NCBI GenBank assembly: GCA_947595925.1
Contig: CANQEV010000001.1
Coordinates: 62,001-126,000, forward strand
DNA length: 64,000 nt
From: an uncultured Acetatifactor sp.
GTDB taxonomy: Bacteria > Bacillota > Clostridia > Lachnospirales > Lachnospiraceae
Direction of reading: 5' to 3'
In this document: positions 27,494 to 36,773 of the stretch, piece after piece
Layout: the number at the start of each line of letters is the position of its first letter
Numbering within the stretch: the stretch's first letter is position 1
Notes under the pieces: model-generated
Database searches by the model: none
Seen by the model: only the letters and a program-made list of their open reading frames with translations
What the model was told of the DNA's origin: nothing
Program-made: the position numbers and the translations under genes

Positions 27494-28024
27494 ATGCTGA
27501 AGACGAATCTTATCTTTGTATTATTTTTATGGATGGTGTTAAGCTGTCTCAGATTCTCCGGCTCCGGCGAGAAATTCGTGCCACCGGAGGAGATTGCCCG
27601 GCAGAAAAGTGACGATATCATGGCAGCCTTCATGAACCATGACAAAGAGGCATTCAAAGAATTTCTATGTCCTGGCCTGAAGGAAGAACATCCGGATCTG
27701 GATCGTGAGATGGAAGAACTGTTTGCCTTTGTCGGTGGGGATATTATTTCTTACGATGAAAGTTATATTGTAAGCAGCGGTGGTACAACGAAGGGGATGC
27801 TGGGCTGGGTAGAAAAATATACCTCTTCAAGAATTGAAAACATTCAAACCAGCAACGGTAAGTCATATGGCATATACTACATGCTTTATACCATATATGA
27901 CGAGCATCCTGAGCAATTAGGAATTACACATATTTGTATTTACACAAGTGATGCTCCGTATGATCCGGTTACCGGGTACCCTCCGGGAGAGAGCTATCTC
28001 ATTGAATTTAAGGGCCGCTTGTAA
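27494..28024 (+). CDS. DUF5104-like secreted/lipoprotein, paralogue B
   Basis: Same leader and termini as paralogue A (596 bp period). Confidence 0.7.
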   Translation: MLKTNLIFVLFLWMVLSCLRFSGSGEKFVPPEEIARQKSDDIMAAFMNHDKEAFKEFLCPGLKEEHPDLDREMEELFAFVGGDIISYDESYIVSSGGTTKGMLGWVEKYTSSRIENIQTSNGKSYGIYYMLYTIYDEHPEQLGITHICIYTSDAPYDPVTGYPPGESYLIEFKGRL

Positions 28025-28068
28025 AAGGTGCTGCGGGTTGAGTGATCCGGGAAAGAGAAAAGGTTTCA

Positions 28069-28112
28069 GAATAAGCCTGCCCTGTATATCTTGGGGTGGG
28101 CTTATTAAATTT
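28069..28112 (+). terminator. Probable intrinsic terminator after the DUF5104 pair
   Basis: AATAAGCCtgCCCtgtatatcttggggtGGGCTTATT. Confidence 0.55.
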
Positions 28113-28127
28113 GAGCAGTGTTTCCTC

Positions 28128-28156
28128 TTGCCTGTCAGGGAAAAAAATGATAGAAT
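28128..28156 (+). promoter_or_regulatory. trpS promoter
   Basis: TTGCCT-N17-TAGAAT. Confidence 0.5.
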
Positions 28157-28233
28157 ACCCTATAAGGGTCGGATGCGGCTCGTGTTTTCGTGTGTTTTTT
28201 TGGAAAAATGTTTATTGATAGAATGGAGCGGAA

Positions 28234-29325
28234 ATGGATAAGATAATTTTGACAGGCGACAGACCCACCGGAAAACTGCATATCGGGCATTATGTGGGCT
28301 CCCTGCGCAGGCGCGTGGAGCTGCAGAATTCCGGGGAGTATAAAAAGACCTATATCATGATCGCGGACGCCCAGGCGCTGACGGACAATATCGAGAACCC
28401 GGAGAAGGTGCGGGAGAATATCATCGAGGTGGCGCTGGATTATCTGTCCTGCGGGCTGGACCCGGCGAAGGCCACGCTGTTCATCCAGTCCCAGATCCCG
28501 GAGCTCTGCGAGTTGACTTTCTATTACATGGATCTGGTGACCGTGGCCAGGCTCCAGAGGAACCCTACGGTAAAGAGCGAGATCCAGATGAGGAATTTCG
28601 AGGCCAGCATCCCGGTGGGATTTTTCACATATCCCATCAGCCAGGCTTCGGATATCACGGCATTTAAGGCCACCACGGTCCCCGTGGGAGAGGACCAGCT
28701 CCCCATGATCGAGCAGACCCGGGAGATCGTCCACAAGTTTAACACGGTTTACGCGCCGGTGCTGGTGGAGCCTGCGGCGCTGATCCCGGAGAACGAGGCC
28801 TGCCAGAGACTTCCCGGCACTGACGGGAAGGCGAAGATGAGCAAGTCCCTGGGGAACTGCATTTATCTCTCCGACAGCGCGGACGAGGTGCATACAAAGA
28901 TCATGAGCATGTATACGGATCCCCTGCATCTGCAGGTCAGCGATCCGGGGCACCTGGAGGGCAACACGGTTTTCACTTATCTGGACGCATTCTGCAGGCC
29001 GGAGCATTTTGAGCGCTATCTGCCGGAATATCCCAGCCTGGACGAACTGAAGGCCCATTATCAGAGGGGCGGCCTGGGAGACGTAAAGGTAAAGAAATTT
29101 TTGGAAAAGATCATGCAGGAGACGCTGGAGCCCATCCGCGCCCGCCGGAAGGAGCTGGAGAAGGATATCCCCGCCGTGTACGAGATCCTGAAAAAGGGCA
29201 GCGAGACGGCAAGGGAGACTGCGGCGCAGACCCTTTCGGAGGTGAAGAGCGCCATGCGGATCAATTATTTTGAGGATCAGGAACTGATTCAAAGACAGAG
29301 CGAGAAATACAATTCCGGCAATTAG
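28234..29325 (+). CDS. trpS: Tryptophanyl-tRNA synthetase
   Basis: [26 protein letters not shown] (HIGH), [20 protein letters not shown] (KMSKS). Confidence 0.97.
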   Translation: MDKIILTGDRPTGKLHIGHYVGSLRRRVELQNSGEYKKTYIMIADAQALTDNIENPEKVRENIIEVALDYLSCGLDPAKATLFIQSQIPELCELTFYYMDLVTVARLQRNPTVKSEIQMRNFEASIPVGFFTYPISQASDITAFKATTVPVGEDQLPMIEQTREIVHKFNTVYAPVLVEPAALIPENEACQRLPGTDGKAKMSKSLGNCIYLSDSADEVHTKIMSMYTDPLHLQVSDPGHLEGNTVFTYLDAFCRPEHFERYLPEYPSLDELKAHYQRGGLGDVKVKKFLEKIMQETLEPIRARRKELEKDIPAVYEILKKGSETARETAAQTLSEVKSAMRINYFEDQELIQRQSEKYNSGN

Positions 29326-29372
29326 GCGGCGCGTGGGAGAACGGTGCGGCACGACCCGCGGGAGGAGATAGT

Positions 29373-30164
29373 ATGGCTGGTGGTTATCGGGAAAACAAGG
29401 ACAGCTATTCGGATATGGAGGAGGAACAGGGAGGGATCCTGTCCATGCTGCTCACATTGGCGGCATTGATCGTGATGGCCGTCATAGTCTGTACGGTGGT
29501 GTGGATGGTGAGCCACAGAGAACCAAGGCAGGACGTGGGGGATCTGCAGATTCCGAACGATCCGCTGATCGTGGGAACCCTTGGAGAGACTTTGGGGTCC
29601 GAAGAGTCTTCGGTGCCGGAGGAAACGGAAGAGGATGTAGAACCGATCAACGGTGACGTCGATATGCCGTTTGACATCGTGGACGAGGAAGTTACGGCGA
29701 AGGACGTGACTACGCTCCGCTCTGTCCCCAGTACGGACGGCATCAACACGGTTGTGGGACAGTTGGTGAACGGGCAGACTTTGAAACGCGTCGGCATCAA
29801 CAAACAGACCGGGTGGTCAAAGCTGGTCTATCGGGATCAGGAAGTATATGCGGTGACTTATACGGTGACGAAGGATCTGGACTATAAGCCGGAGAGCTCG
29901 GACAGCGCGGAGAACAGGGTTTCCACGGAGGACGGCAGAGTGATCATCTTTATAGACTGCGATGATACGGTCACTGCAAAGGAAGTCGTAAATCTCAGGA
30001 CCGAACCCAGCACTACCCAGGGAACCGCTACGGTGAGAAGTCAGCTCAGCAGCGGCGAAGAGGCCCACAGGACTGGCATCAGCCCGGATTCCGGCTGGTC
30101 GAGGGTGGAGTACAACGGGATGACGCTCTATGTAGTGAGCAGCTATATACAGGCAGTGGATTGA
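29373..30164 (+). CDS. SH3-domain (bacterial SH3b) protein with N-terminal TM
   Basis: TM segment MLLTLAALIVMAVIVCTVVWMV; two SH3b-like repeats (VTAKDVTTLRSVPS..., VTAKEVVNLRTEPS...). Confidence 0.85.
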   Translation: MAGGYRENKDSYSDMEEEQGGILSMLLTLAALIVMAVIVCTVVWMVSHREPRQDVGDLQIPNDPLIVGTLGETLGSEESSVPEETEEDVEPINGDVDMPFDIVDEEVTAKDVTTLRSVPSTDGINTVVGQLVNGQTLKRVGINKQTGWSKLVYRDQEVYAVTYTVTKDLDYKPESSDSAENRVSTEDGRVIIFIDCDDTVTAKEVVNLRTEPSTTQGTATVRSQLSSGEEAHRTGISPDSGWSRVEYNGMTLYVVSSYIQAVD

Positions 30165-30208
30165 TCCCGGCAGGCTGCATATCCTGTAAACATATTTCTG
30201 AAGCAGAC

Positions 30209-30246
30209 AGGGCATACTACCATAAATGGCAGTATGCCCTATTTTT
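30209..30246 (+). terminator. Intrinsic terminator
   Basis: AGGGCATACTaccataaatggcAGTATGCCCTATTTTT. Confidence 0.85.
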
Positions 30247-30342
30247 GTGCAGGGATATAACGGATGCAATGTTTTCGTGCCTGCAGAAGCCGGGAAAGCT
30301 TAAGGGAAGTTTCCGGTCATGATTGAAATGAGGAGGATGAAT

Positions 30343-31359
30343 ATGAGTCAGAGTTTGGGAAAGTGCAGTATAAAGCTGGAAAGGCCGGTCTATATTGTCT
30401 CCAGCGGGAGCATCGTGGGAACAAAAGAGGGTGAGGGGCCGCTGGGACTGCTCTTCGACAGGGTCGGCGAGGACGATATGTTCGGGGCAAAGACCTGGGA
30501 GGAGGCGGAGAGCAATCTTCAGAAGGAGGCCCTGTACCTGGCAATGAGCAAGAAAGGTTTTAAGCCGGAGGACATCCGTTATCTGTTCGCGGGGGATCTC
30601 CTGGGGCAGTCCATCGCCAGTTCCTTCGGACTTAGCGTGTATCAGATCCCGCTCTTTGGCGTGTACGGCGCCTGCTCTACCTGCGGCGAGTCCCTGACAT
30701 TGGGAGCTATGACCGTGGCGGGCGGATATGCGGACCTGGTGGCCTGCGTCACTTCCAGCCACTTTGCCAGTGCGGAAAAGGAATTCCGGTTCCCGCTGGA
30801 ATACGGGAACCAGAGGCCCCTTTCCGCAAGCTGGACCGTCACGGGCAGCGGCGCGTTCCTCCTTGGCGGCAGCGGGGAGGGAGCGAGGGCGCAGATCTGC
30901 GGCATGACGGTGGGAAAGGTCGTGGACTACGGCCTGAAGGACTCCATGAACATGGGGGCCTGCATGGCTCCGGCAGCGGCGGACACCATCTGCCGTCATT
31001 TCGAGGACTGGAACCGGGGACCGGACGATTACGACAAGATCATCACGGGGGATCTTGGAAGCGTGGGGCAGATGGCTCTTCTGGACATCCTTCGGGAGAG
31101 AGGGTGCGATATCTCGACCCAGCACATGGACTGTGGGATGGAGATCTTTGACCCGGAAAGTCAGGACACCCATGCGGGCGGAAGCGGCTGCGGCTGCTGC
31201 GCGGTGACCCTCTCCGCCTATGTCCTGAAACAGCTGGAGGCTGGAAACTGGAAGAGAGTCCTCTTTCTGCCAACCGGCGCTCTCCTGTCAAAGACCAGCT
31301 TTAACGAAGGCCGCACGGTCCCGGGAATCTGCCACGGGGTAGTGATAGAGGCGGTGTAA
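30343..31359 (+). CDS. spoVAD: Stage V sporulation protein AD
   Basis: VYIVSSGSIVGTKEGEGPLG, YLFAGDLLGQ, FGVYGACSTCGESLTLGAMTVAGGYADLVACVTSSHFASAEKEFRFPLEYGNQRPLSASWTVTGSGA. Confidence 0.95.
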   Translation: MSQSLGKCSIKLERPVYIVSSGSIVGTKEGEGPLGLLFDRVGEDDMFGAKTWEEAESNLQKEALYLAMSKKGFKPEDIRYLFAGDLLGQSIASSFGLSVYQIPLFGVYGACSTCGESLTLGAMTVAGGYADLVACVTSSHFASAEKEFRFPLEYGNQRPLSASWTVTGSGAFLLGGSGEGARAQICGMTVGKVVDYGLKDSMNMGACMAPAAADTICRHFEDWNRGPDDYDKIITGDLGSVGQMALLDILRERGCDISTQHMDCGMEIFDPESQDTHAGGSGCGCCAVTLSAYVLKQLEAGNWKRVLFLPTGALLSKTSFNEGRTVPGICHGVVIEAV

Positions 31360-31474
31360 GAAGCGAATGTGTGGACGTTTATCACAGTAAAAAAGTGCTT
31401 CGTTTCATGTGATTAGAGCCGATGGATGGAAAGCGGCAGAATAAATGAAACTGTGGATGTAAAATAAGGCAAAA

Positions 31475-31505
31475 ACAGCGCCCTGGAAACAGGGCGCTGA
31501 TTTTT
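31475..31505 (+). terminator. Intrinsic terminator after spoVAD
   Basis: CAGCGCCCTGgaaaCAGGGCGCTGATTTTT. Confidence 0.9.
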
Positions 31506-31547
31506 CTTGGAAAAAATGGGTGATTTATTCTTTAAGCGAACCATGCC

Positions 31548-31889
31548 TCACTGCAAAATACGCCGGACATCAGGTTTCCAGTTCTCTTTTATTTGATCAA
31601 AACCGGCTTCCAGAATTGATAAAGTTGTGCAGGAGTAATCCCTGATAAGCTGTAAACAATCTGAGATTACGTCATCATCCTGACTGGTTATGATAAGCTC
31701 CTGTAATAAATCATATATTTCATTTTCGTAGGGAAGCGTGTTCTGGTAATAGGGATCCAAATAAAAATCAAGGCAGAGCAATAGGGATTTTATTTCGGCG
31801 GTATCATTTCCAAACAATACGTTTTTAATGGCAGAAATGCCGCTTTCCACAATTTTTTGATGGGAATCATCATAATAAACGGTTGCCAT
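31548..31889 (-). CDS. Small hypothetical protein
   Basis: 113 aa acidic helical ORF with ATG and upstream purine-rich RBS (ggagagaa); opposite strand to neighbours. Confidence 0.6.
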   Translation of the reverse strand: MATVYYDDSHQKIVESGISAIKNVLFGNDTAEIKSLLLCLDFYLDPYYQNTLPYENEIYDLLQELIITSQDDDVISDCLQLIRDYSCTTLSILEAGFDQIKENWKPDVRRILQ

Positions 31890-32429
31890 ATTTTCTCTCC
31901 ATTAAAGCACGACTCATGGGTGCAGAATAATATTTGTTCTGTATAAATTATTTATAGCAGGCTCTATTGAAAATGTCAATTGTTTACAAGCACTCTGCTA
32001 ATGCTAACTTGAAATTCGAAATTCCAGTGAAGAAGTAAATTCCACCAAGGGATTTGAGAGTGGAATTTAAAATTTCAATTTTGAATCATTTATTATTGTC
32101 CTCAATTGATTATTTTACATTTGAGCCGCATATTAGCAATCCAAATTCCAAGTATGGATATAAAAAAGAGAATATATATTATTTTTCAAATGGAAAGTTA
32201 GTTGAATTATAAGTTTAGACGGAATAACTGTAAAATCCAATTTGTCCAACCAATCTACCATATTCATAACTAAGTGGAAACTAATAAATATTCTTTAAGT
32301 TGATGACATTGCCTTTATGGTTGTTCTCGATTGTCAAACTGACAAAAAAGATATGCATAATAAGCGTATATACAGTTAATGCGGCAATTCCACATTCTTT
32401 CAAACAGCCTGTGTCGGAATGCCATCTCT

Positions 32430-32475
32430 AAAAAGTACGGATCAAGGCAGCCAAGCCTATGCCACGTACTTTTTT
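32430..32475. terminator. Inverted repeat/terminator-like hairpin
   Basis: AAAAAGTACGgatcaaggcagccaagcctatgccaCGTACTTTTTT. Confidence 0.6.
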
Positions 32476-32561
32476 GTTGCCCTAATCCGGTCTGAAAGAT
32501 GCTGTAATTCGATTTTGGTTTCAGAATTTACTTATGGACATCCTGTAAAAAGAGGGCGCTT

Positions 32562-32627
32562 TTTACAACAAAAGAGTGCCCGTTTACAACAACCTATATC
32601 AGCCCCGCCCTATTTTTCCGATATAAT
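32562..32627 (+). promoter_or_regulatory. Candidate LytTR-controlled promoter with 21 bp-period direct repeat
   Basis: TTTACAACAA at 32562-32571 and 32583-32592; TATAAT at 32622-32627 with no good -35. Confidence 0.55.
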
Positions 32628-32761
32628 GAAGGGGTCTGTTCTGCTGTTTTGCTATTTGGCCCAGATGTCGAAATGGAAGGGTAAAAAAAGACAAAATTAA
32701 AAAGGAAAACTCAAAGGCAAACTAAAAAGGTAAAACTAAAAAACAGGAATGGTGAAAGGAT

Positions 32762-33544
32762 GTGAAGCAGTTGAAGGATTTCATGGACGGGGCGGATGAT
32801 TCCCTGCTATTAGCGGGGGAACTCTTGCGCGTGGCGATCTGCGACGATAAAAAGCCCGTGCGGGATTTGTTGGAAGAAAAAATAAAGGAAATGTTCCCCT
32901 GCGCCGTGACGGAACAGTTTTCTTCCGGGAAAGAGCTGCTAGAGAGCGGAACCGGGGCGGACATTCTGCTCCTGGACATCCAGATGCCGGAGATGGACGG
33001 GATGGAGGCTGCGAGACTTTTCCGCGGAAAACGGGAGGATGCGCTGATCCTGTTTGTCACGGCGGCACCGGAATATGTTTTTGATGCTTTTGACGTGGGG
33101 GCGTTCCATTATCTGGTCAAGCCCCTGTCGGATGATCGTTTCCGGGAGGTGTTTGGAAAAGCGGTGCAGGAAGCGGAGAGCCGGAAGATCAAGGGCAGGA
33201 GAACGGATGAAAGATATATGATGATACAGGCGGGAGGCGTCCATACTAAAATCCTGTTCCGGGATATCGTCTATGCGGAGGTGTTCAACCGCAAGGTCGT
33301 CATCCATACTGTCAACGGCGACATGGAATACTATGGAAAACTGTCCGATCTGGAGAAAAAGGCGGGGGAGGATTTTTTTAGGCCGCACAGGTCCTATCTG
33401 ATCCACTTTCCGTATATACAGAAGTATGACGCGGAATCCATCGTCATGAAAAACGGGACGGCGCCGATCGCGAAGAAGAATTATCCCGAATTCGTAAAAC
33501 AATATCTGAAATACAATCAGAGGAAAGGCAGGGAGATCCGGTGA
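32762..33544 (+). CDS. LytTR family response regulator
   Basis: LRVAICDDKKPVRDLLEEKI, ILLLDIQMPEMDGMEAARLF, FHYLVKPL, C-terminal LytTR domain; start uncertain. Confidence 0.92.
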   Translation: MKQLKDFMDGADDSLLLAGELLRVAICDDKKPVRDLLEEKIKEMFPCAVTEQFSSGKELLESGTGADILLLDIQMPEMDGMEAARLFRGKREDALILFVTAAPEYVFDAFDVGAFHYLVKPLSDDRFREVFGKAVQEAESRKIKGRRTDERYMMIQAGGVHTKILFRDIVYAEVFNRKVVIHTVNGDMEYYGKLSDLEKKAGEDFFRPHRSYLIHFPYIQKYDAESIVMKNGTAPIAKKNYPEFVKQYLKYNQRKGREIR

Positions 33545-34884
33545 GTCAGTTGGAAATGTGCTGGACGGTCACGTCTTATGTGTCGGTTATTCTGCAGCTC
33601 GTCGCTGCGGGCGTCTGTCTCGGGATCCTGGCAGCGCCTTATCTGCCGGTCAAAGGCGCGGCGGTCAGAACGGGCTTTATGTACGGGGCGGTAATGACGG
33701 TCTTGTATGTCATGCCGCCCCAGATCGATAATATCCTCGCCTATGCTATCGGCACCCTGGCGGCGTTCGCGGTGATGTGCGCGGAGGACAGGAGGAACGT
33801 CAGTCAGAAGACTTTTTTGTCAGTCACATTCTTTTCCCTGCGCTGGCTGTCCGCTTCCATGGCGAGGATCTTTGAACATTTTTCCGATAGGATCCTCATC
33901 TGCCCGGAAATAGTGGCGAGGCCATGGCTCCAGTATGGCCTGTATGCGGCGGCGAGGCTCCTGGACATATTGTTTAGCACAGGGATCCTGCTTTTGGCTG
34001 TCCTGGTGATCAACAGAGCCTACGAGAGCAAAAGGGAAAACATGGGGAGCAGGGAGCTTTTGATGCTGGTAGTGCCCTCGCTCTCAGGGGTGGCCGGGTA
34101 TGTGGCCTATCATTTTTACCAGTTCAGGGACGAGCTGGCGGAAATTTATGACCTGATGTGCTTTTTCTATTATCTGATCTCCGTACTGGCGATCCTCGTC
34201 ATTATCGTGATCTTTCAGCGCTGGAAGACTTCCCGGGAGGAACAGGCGGGACAGGAACTGCTGGAAAGCCAGATCGACAACATCAAAACCCACATAGAAG
34301 GGGTGGAGAAACTGTACGGGGACATCCGGTCCCTGCGACACGACATGGGGGATCATATCCAGACGATCGAGCGCCTGGTGGCGGCGGGAAACAGCGCCGA
34401 GGCCTCCGCGTATCTGGCAAGGCTGAAAGACGAATGGCGGGAGATCGCGCCGGAGATCCGGACGGGAAACCCGGTCACGGACATGATCCTGCTGGAGAAG
34501 AAAAAGGAGGCCGGGACGCGGGGGATCCGGTTTGAATGTGATTTTCGGTATCCGGACGGCGTCGGACTGGACGCTTTTGACGTCAGCGTGCTGCTTTACA
34601 ATGCGCTGAATAATTGCCTGGAGTCGGTAAACGGGAAGGATCCCTATATCAGGATCCAGGCATTTCGCAAGAACAGCGTTTTTATGCTGATCATCAGCAA
34701 CAGTTTTACGGGAAAGCTGCGCGTCGATCCGGGGGACGGCTTTCCCCGCACCGTCAAGCAGGGCGCTGAGCACGGGATCGGGCTGAAAAACATGCGCAGG
34801 GTGGCGAGAAAGTACATGGGCGACCTGTCCTTTGAACAAAAGGGAGACGAGGTGACGGTAGGGATCATGCTTCAGATCGGGTAA
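33541..34884 (+). CDS. GHKL sensor histidine kinase
   Basis: Multi-TM, IRSLRHDMGDHIQTIERLV, DVSVLLYNALNNCLESV, HGIGLKNMRRVARKY; 4 bp overlap with RR. Confidence 0.92.
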   Translation: MSQLEMCWTVTSYVSVILQLVAAGVCLGILAAPYLPVKGAAVRTGFMYGAVMTVLYVMPPQIDNILAYAIGTLAAFAVMCAEDRRNVSQKTFLSVTFFSLRWLSASMARIFEHFSDRILICPEIVARPWLQYGLYAAARLLDILFSTGILLLAVLVINRAYESKRENMGSRELLMLVVPSLSGVAGYVAYHFYQFRDELAEIYDLMCFFYYLISVLAILVIIVIFQRWKTSREEQAGQELLESQIDNIKTHIEGVEKLYGDIRSLRHDMGDHIQTIERLVAAGNSAEASAYLARLKDEWREIAPEIRTGNPVTDMILLEKKKEAGTRGIRFECDFRYPDGVGLDAFDVSVLLYNALNNCLESVNGKDPYIRIQAFRKNSVFMLIISNSFTGKLRVDPGDGFPRTVKQGAEHGIGLKNMRRVARKYMGDLSFEQKGDEVTVGIMLQIG

Positions 34885-34973
34885 ATTGTAAAAATGCCGT
34901 ACACACACTTTTTTTCTCTTGTATTTCAGCGGAGAGACTGGTAAAATAACAAAAGGACAGGGAGGTGTTTTAG

Positions 34974-35216
34974 ATGCGCCGGATGGAGTTTAAGATGGAG
35001 CGCCCGGGGCTGCTCCAGGAGGGTCAGAAGATTACGGTGACGGAAGGTGTGCTTCCGAGCAATTATTACTATACCATCGATCCGTCCCTGGCCATGTCCG
35101 CGAACGTTCCTTTTCGAAATCGACTGAAATCGAAAGAGGGCGTGGTCATTGCAATCGTGGAAAATCCCCGGGGGTTCTATGTCACGGTGGAATTTGACGA
35201 GCCGGAGGTGGAATAA
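34974..35216 (+). CDS. Small hypothetical protein
   Basis: 80 aa with good RBS (acagggaggtg). Confidence 0.6.
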   Translation: MRRMEFKMERPGLLQEGQKITVTEGVLPSNYYYTIDPSLAMSANVPFRNRLKSKEGVVIAIVENPRGFYVTVEFDEPEVE

Positions 35217-35314
35217 CCGGTTTCAGGGATCGGCGGACGCTGCCATATGGTGAAACGGACGGAAGCTGGCATCAAAGAATCAGGCTGAAAATAGAAGACA
35301 GGGAGGAAAAGATT

Positions 35315-35686
35315 ATGAGAAAAATTGCAACGGAAAAGGCACCGGCGGCTATCGGCCCCTATTCTCAGGGGATCATCAGCGGAAATCTGCTGTTTGCATC
35401 GGGACAGATCGCCATCAATCCCGAGAACGGGCAGATCGACGGTACGGATATCGTGACGCAGACGGAGCGTGTGATGAAGAACATCGGCGCTCTGCTGGCC
35501 GAGGCGGGAACCGATTATACAAGGGTTGTGAAGACCACCTGTTTCCTGGCAGATATGAACGATTTCGGAACCTTTAACGAGATTTACGGAAAGTATTTTA
35601 CGGAGAAACCCGCCCGCAGCTGCGTTGCGGTGAAGGCGTTGCCGAAGAATGTTCTCTGTGAGGTGGAAGTGATCGCCGAGGTCTGA
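35315..35686 (+). CDS. ridA: RidA family enamine/imine deaminase
   Basis: KAPAAIGPYSQGIISGNLLFASGQIAINPENGQ...RSCVAVKALPKNVLCEVEVIAEV. Confidence 0.96.
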   Translation: MRKIATEKAPAAIGPYSQGIISGNLLFASGQIAINPENGQIDGTDIVTQTERVMKNIGALLAEAGTDYTRVVKTTCFLADMNDFGTFNEIYGKYFTEKPARSCVAVKALPKNVLCEVEVIAEV

Positions 35687-35739
35687 GATGGGGACAGCGG
35701 GATCCCGGGAGGATCTTCTGCCTGAGAGCAGCGAAAGGA

Positions 35740-36249
35740 ATGGATGAGGGCATGGGAAACATCGCGCTGATCGGCATGCCGGGAGCCGGAAAGAGCACCG
35801 TCGGCGTAGTGCTGGCAAAGCGCCTGGGTTACCGGTTCCTGGACAGCGACCTGGTGATTCAGGAAACTTACGGAAAGCTTTTACATGAGCTGATCGAGGA
35901 ACACGGCGTAGACGGTTTTTTAGAGATCGAGGAGTGGATCAACAGCGGCCTGAACTGCGACCGCTGTGTGATCGCCACCGGCGGCAGCGCCGTCTATGGA
36001 GAGAAGGCTATGCGGCACCTGGGCGAGATCGCGTCGGTGGTGTATCTGAAGCTGCCATATGCGGAGATCGAAGAACGGCTGGGCGATCTGAACGCCAGGG
36101 GCGTCACGGTGAGGCCGGGACAGACTCTGCGGGATCTCTACGACGAGAGAGCGCCGCTCTATGAAAAGTATGCCGATGTGACGGTGGAGTGCGGCGGTCT
36201 GCCGATCCGGGAGATCGTCGAACGGATTGAAAGAGCCTGCGGAAGATGA
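35740..36249 (+). CDS. aroK: Shikimate kinase
   Basis: NIALIGMPGAGKSTVGVVLAKRLGYRFLDSDLVIQE, CVIATGGSAVY, RPGQTLRDLYDERAPLYEKYAD. Confidence 0.9.
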   Translation: MDEGMGNIALIGMPGAGKSTVGVVLAKRLGYRFLDSDLVIQETYGKLLHELIEEHGVDGFLEIEEWINSGLNCDRCVIATGGSAVYGEKAMRHLGEIASVVYLKLPYAEIEERLGDLNARGVTVRPGQTLRDLYDERAPLYEKYADVTVECGGLPIREIVERIERACGR

Positions 36250-36350
36250 TCTTTATGACAATAGGCCGAATTCTTCGCGGCCGCATGATTTAATACATAT
36301 TTTTGGAAATCAGGCAGATACTAAGAAAAATATTTTCAGGGGGTATCTGC

Positions 36351-36707
36351 ATGGATTATATCAACGCATTCTGGGTGGGCGGGCTGATCTGCGCCCTGGT
36401 TCAGATCCTGATGGAAAAGACGAAGCTGATGCCGGGGCGGATCATGGTGCTTCTGGTAGTTACGGGGGCTGTGATCAGCGCGTTCGGCCTGTACGATCCG
36501 TTTCTGGAATTTGCGGGGGCGGGCGCCAGCGTGCCGCTTCTGGGCTTCGGGCATATCCTGATGAAAGGCGTGAAAGAGGCGGTGGACCAGCAGGGGATCC
36601 TGGGGCTCTTCGCCGGAGGGTTTAAGGCGGGAGCAGTGGGGACTTCGGCCGCGCTAATTTTCGGCTACCTTGCCAGTCTGGTCTTTCGCTCCAAGATGAA
36701 GAAATGA
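36351..36707 (+). CDS. spoVAE: Stage V sporulation protein AE
   Basis: MDYINAFWVGGLICALVQILMEKTKLMPGRIMVLLVVTGAVISAFGLYDPFLEFAGAGASVPLLGFGHILMKGV. Confidence 0.9.
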   Translation: MDYINAFWVGGLICALVQILMEKTKLMPGRIMVLLVVTGAVISAFGLYDPFLEFAGAGASVPLLGFGHILMKGVKEAVDQQGILGLFAGGFKAGAVGTSAALIFGYLASLVFRSKMKK

Positions 36708-36773
36708 CGCGCTGAAGGCTGCTCTTCAGGAGCCCGGCTGCAGGCGTGGAAAAGTACAGAGGAAGAAAACACG

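Noticed and set aside
32419-32700. 93 aa ORF
   Set aside because: Covers a terminator-like hairpin and the presumed promoter of the LytTR operon; no RBS.
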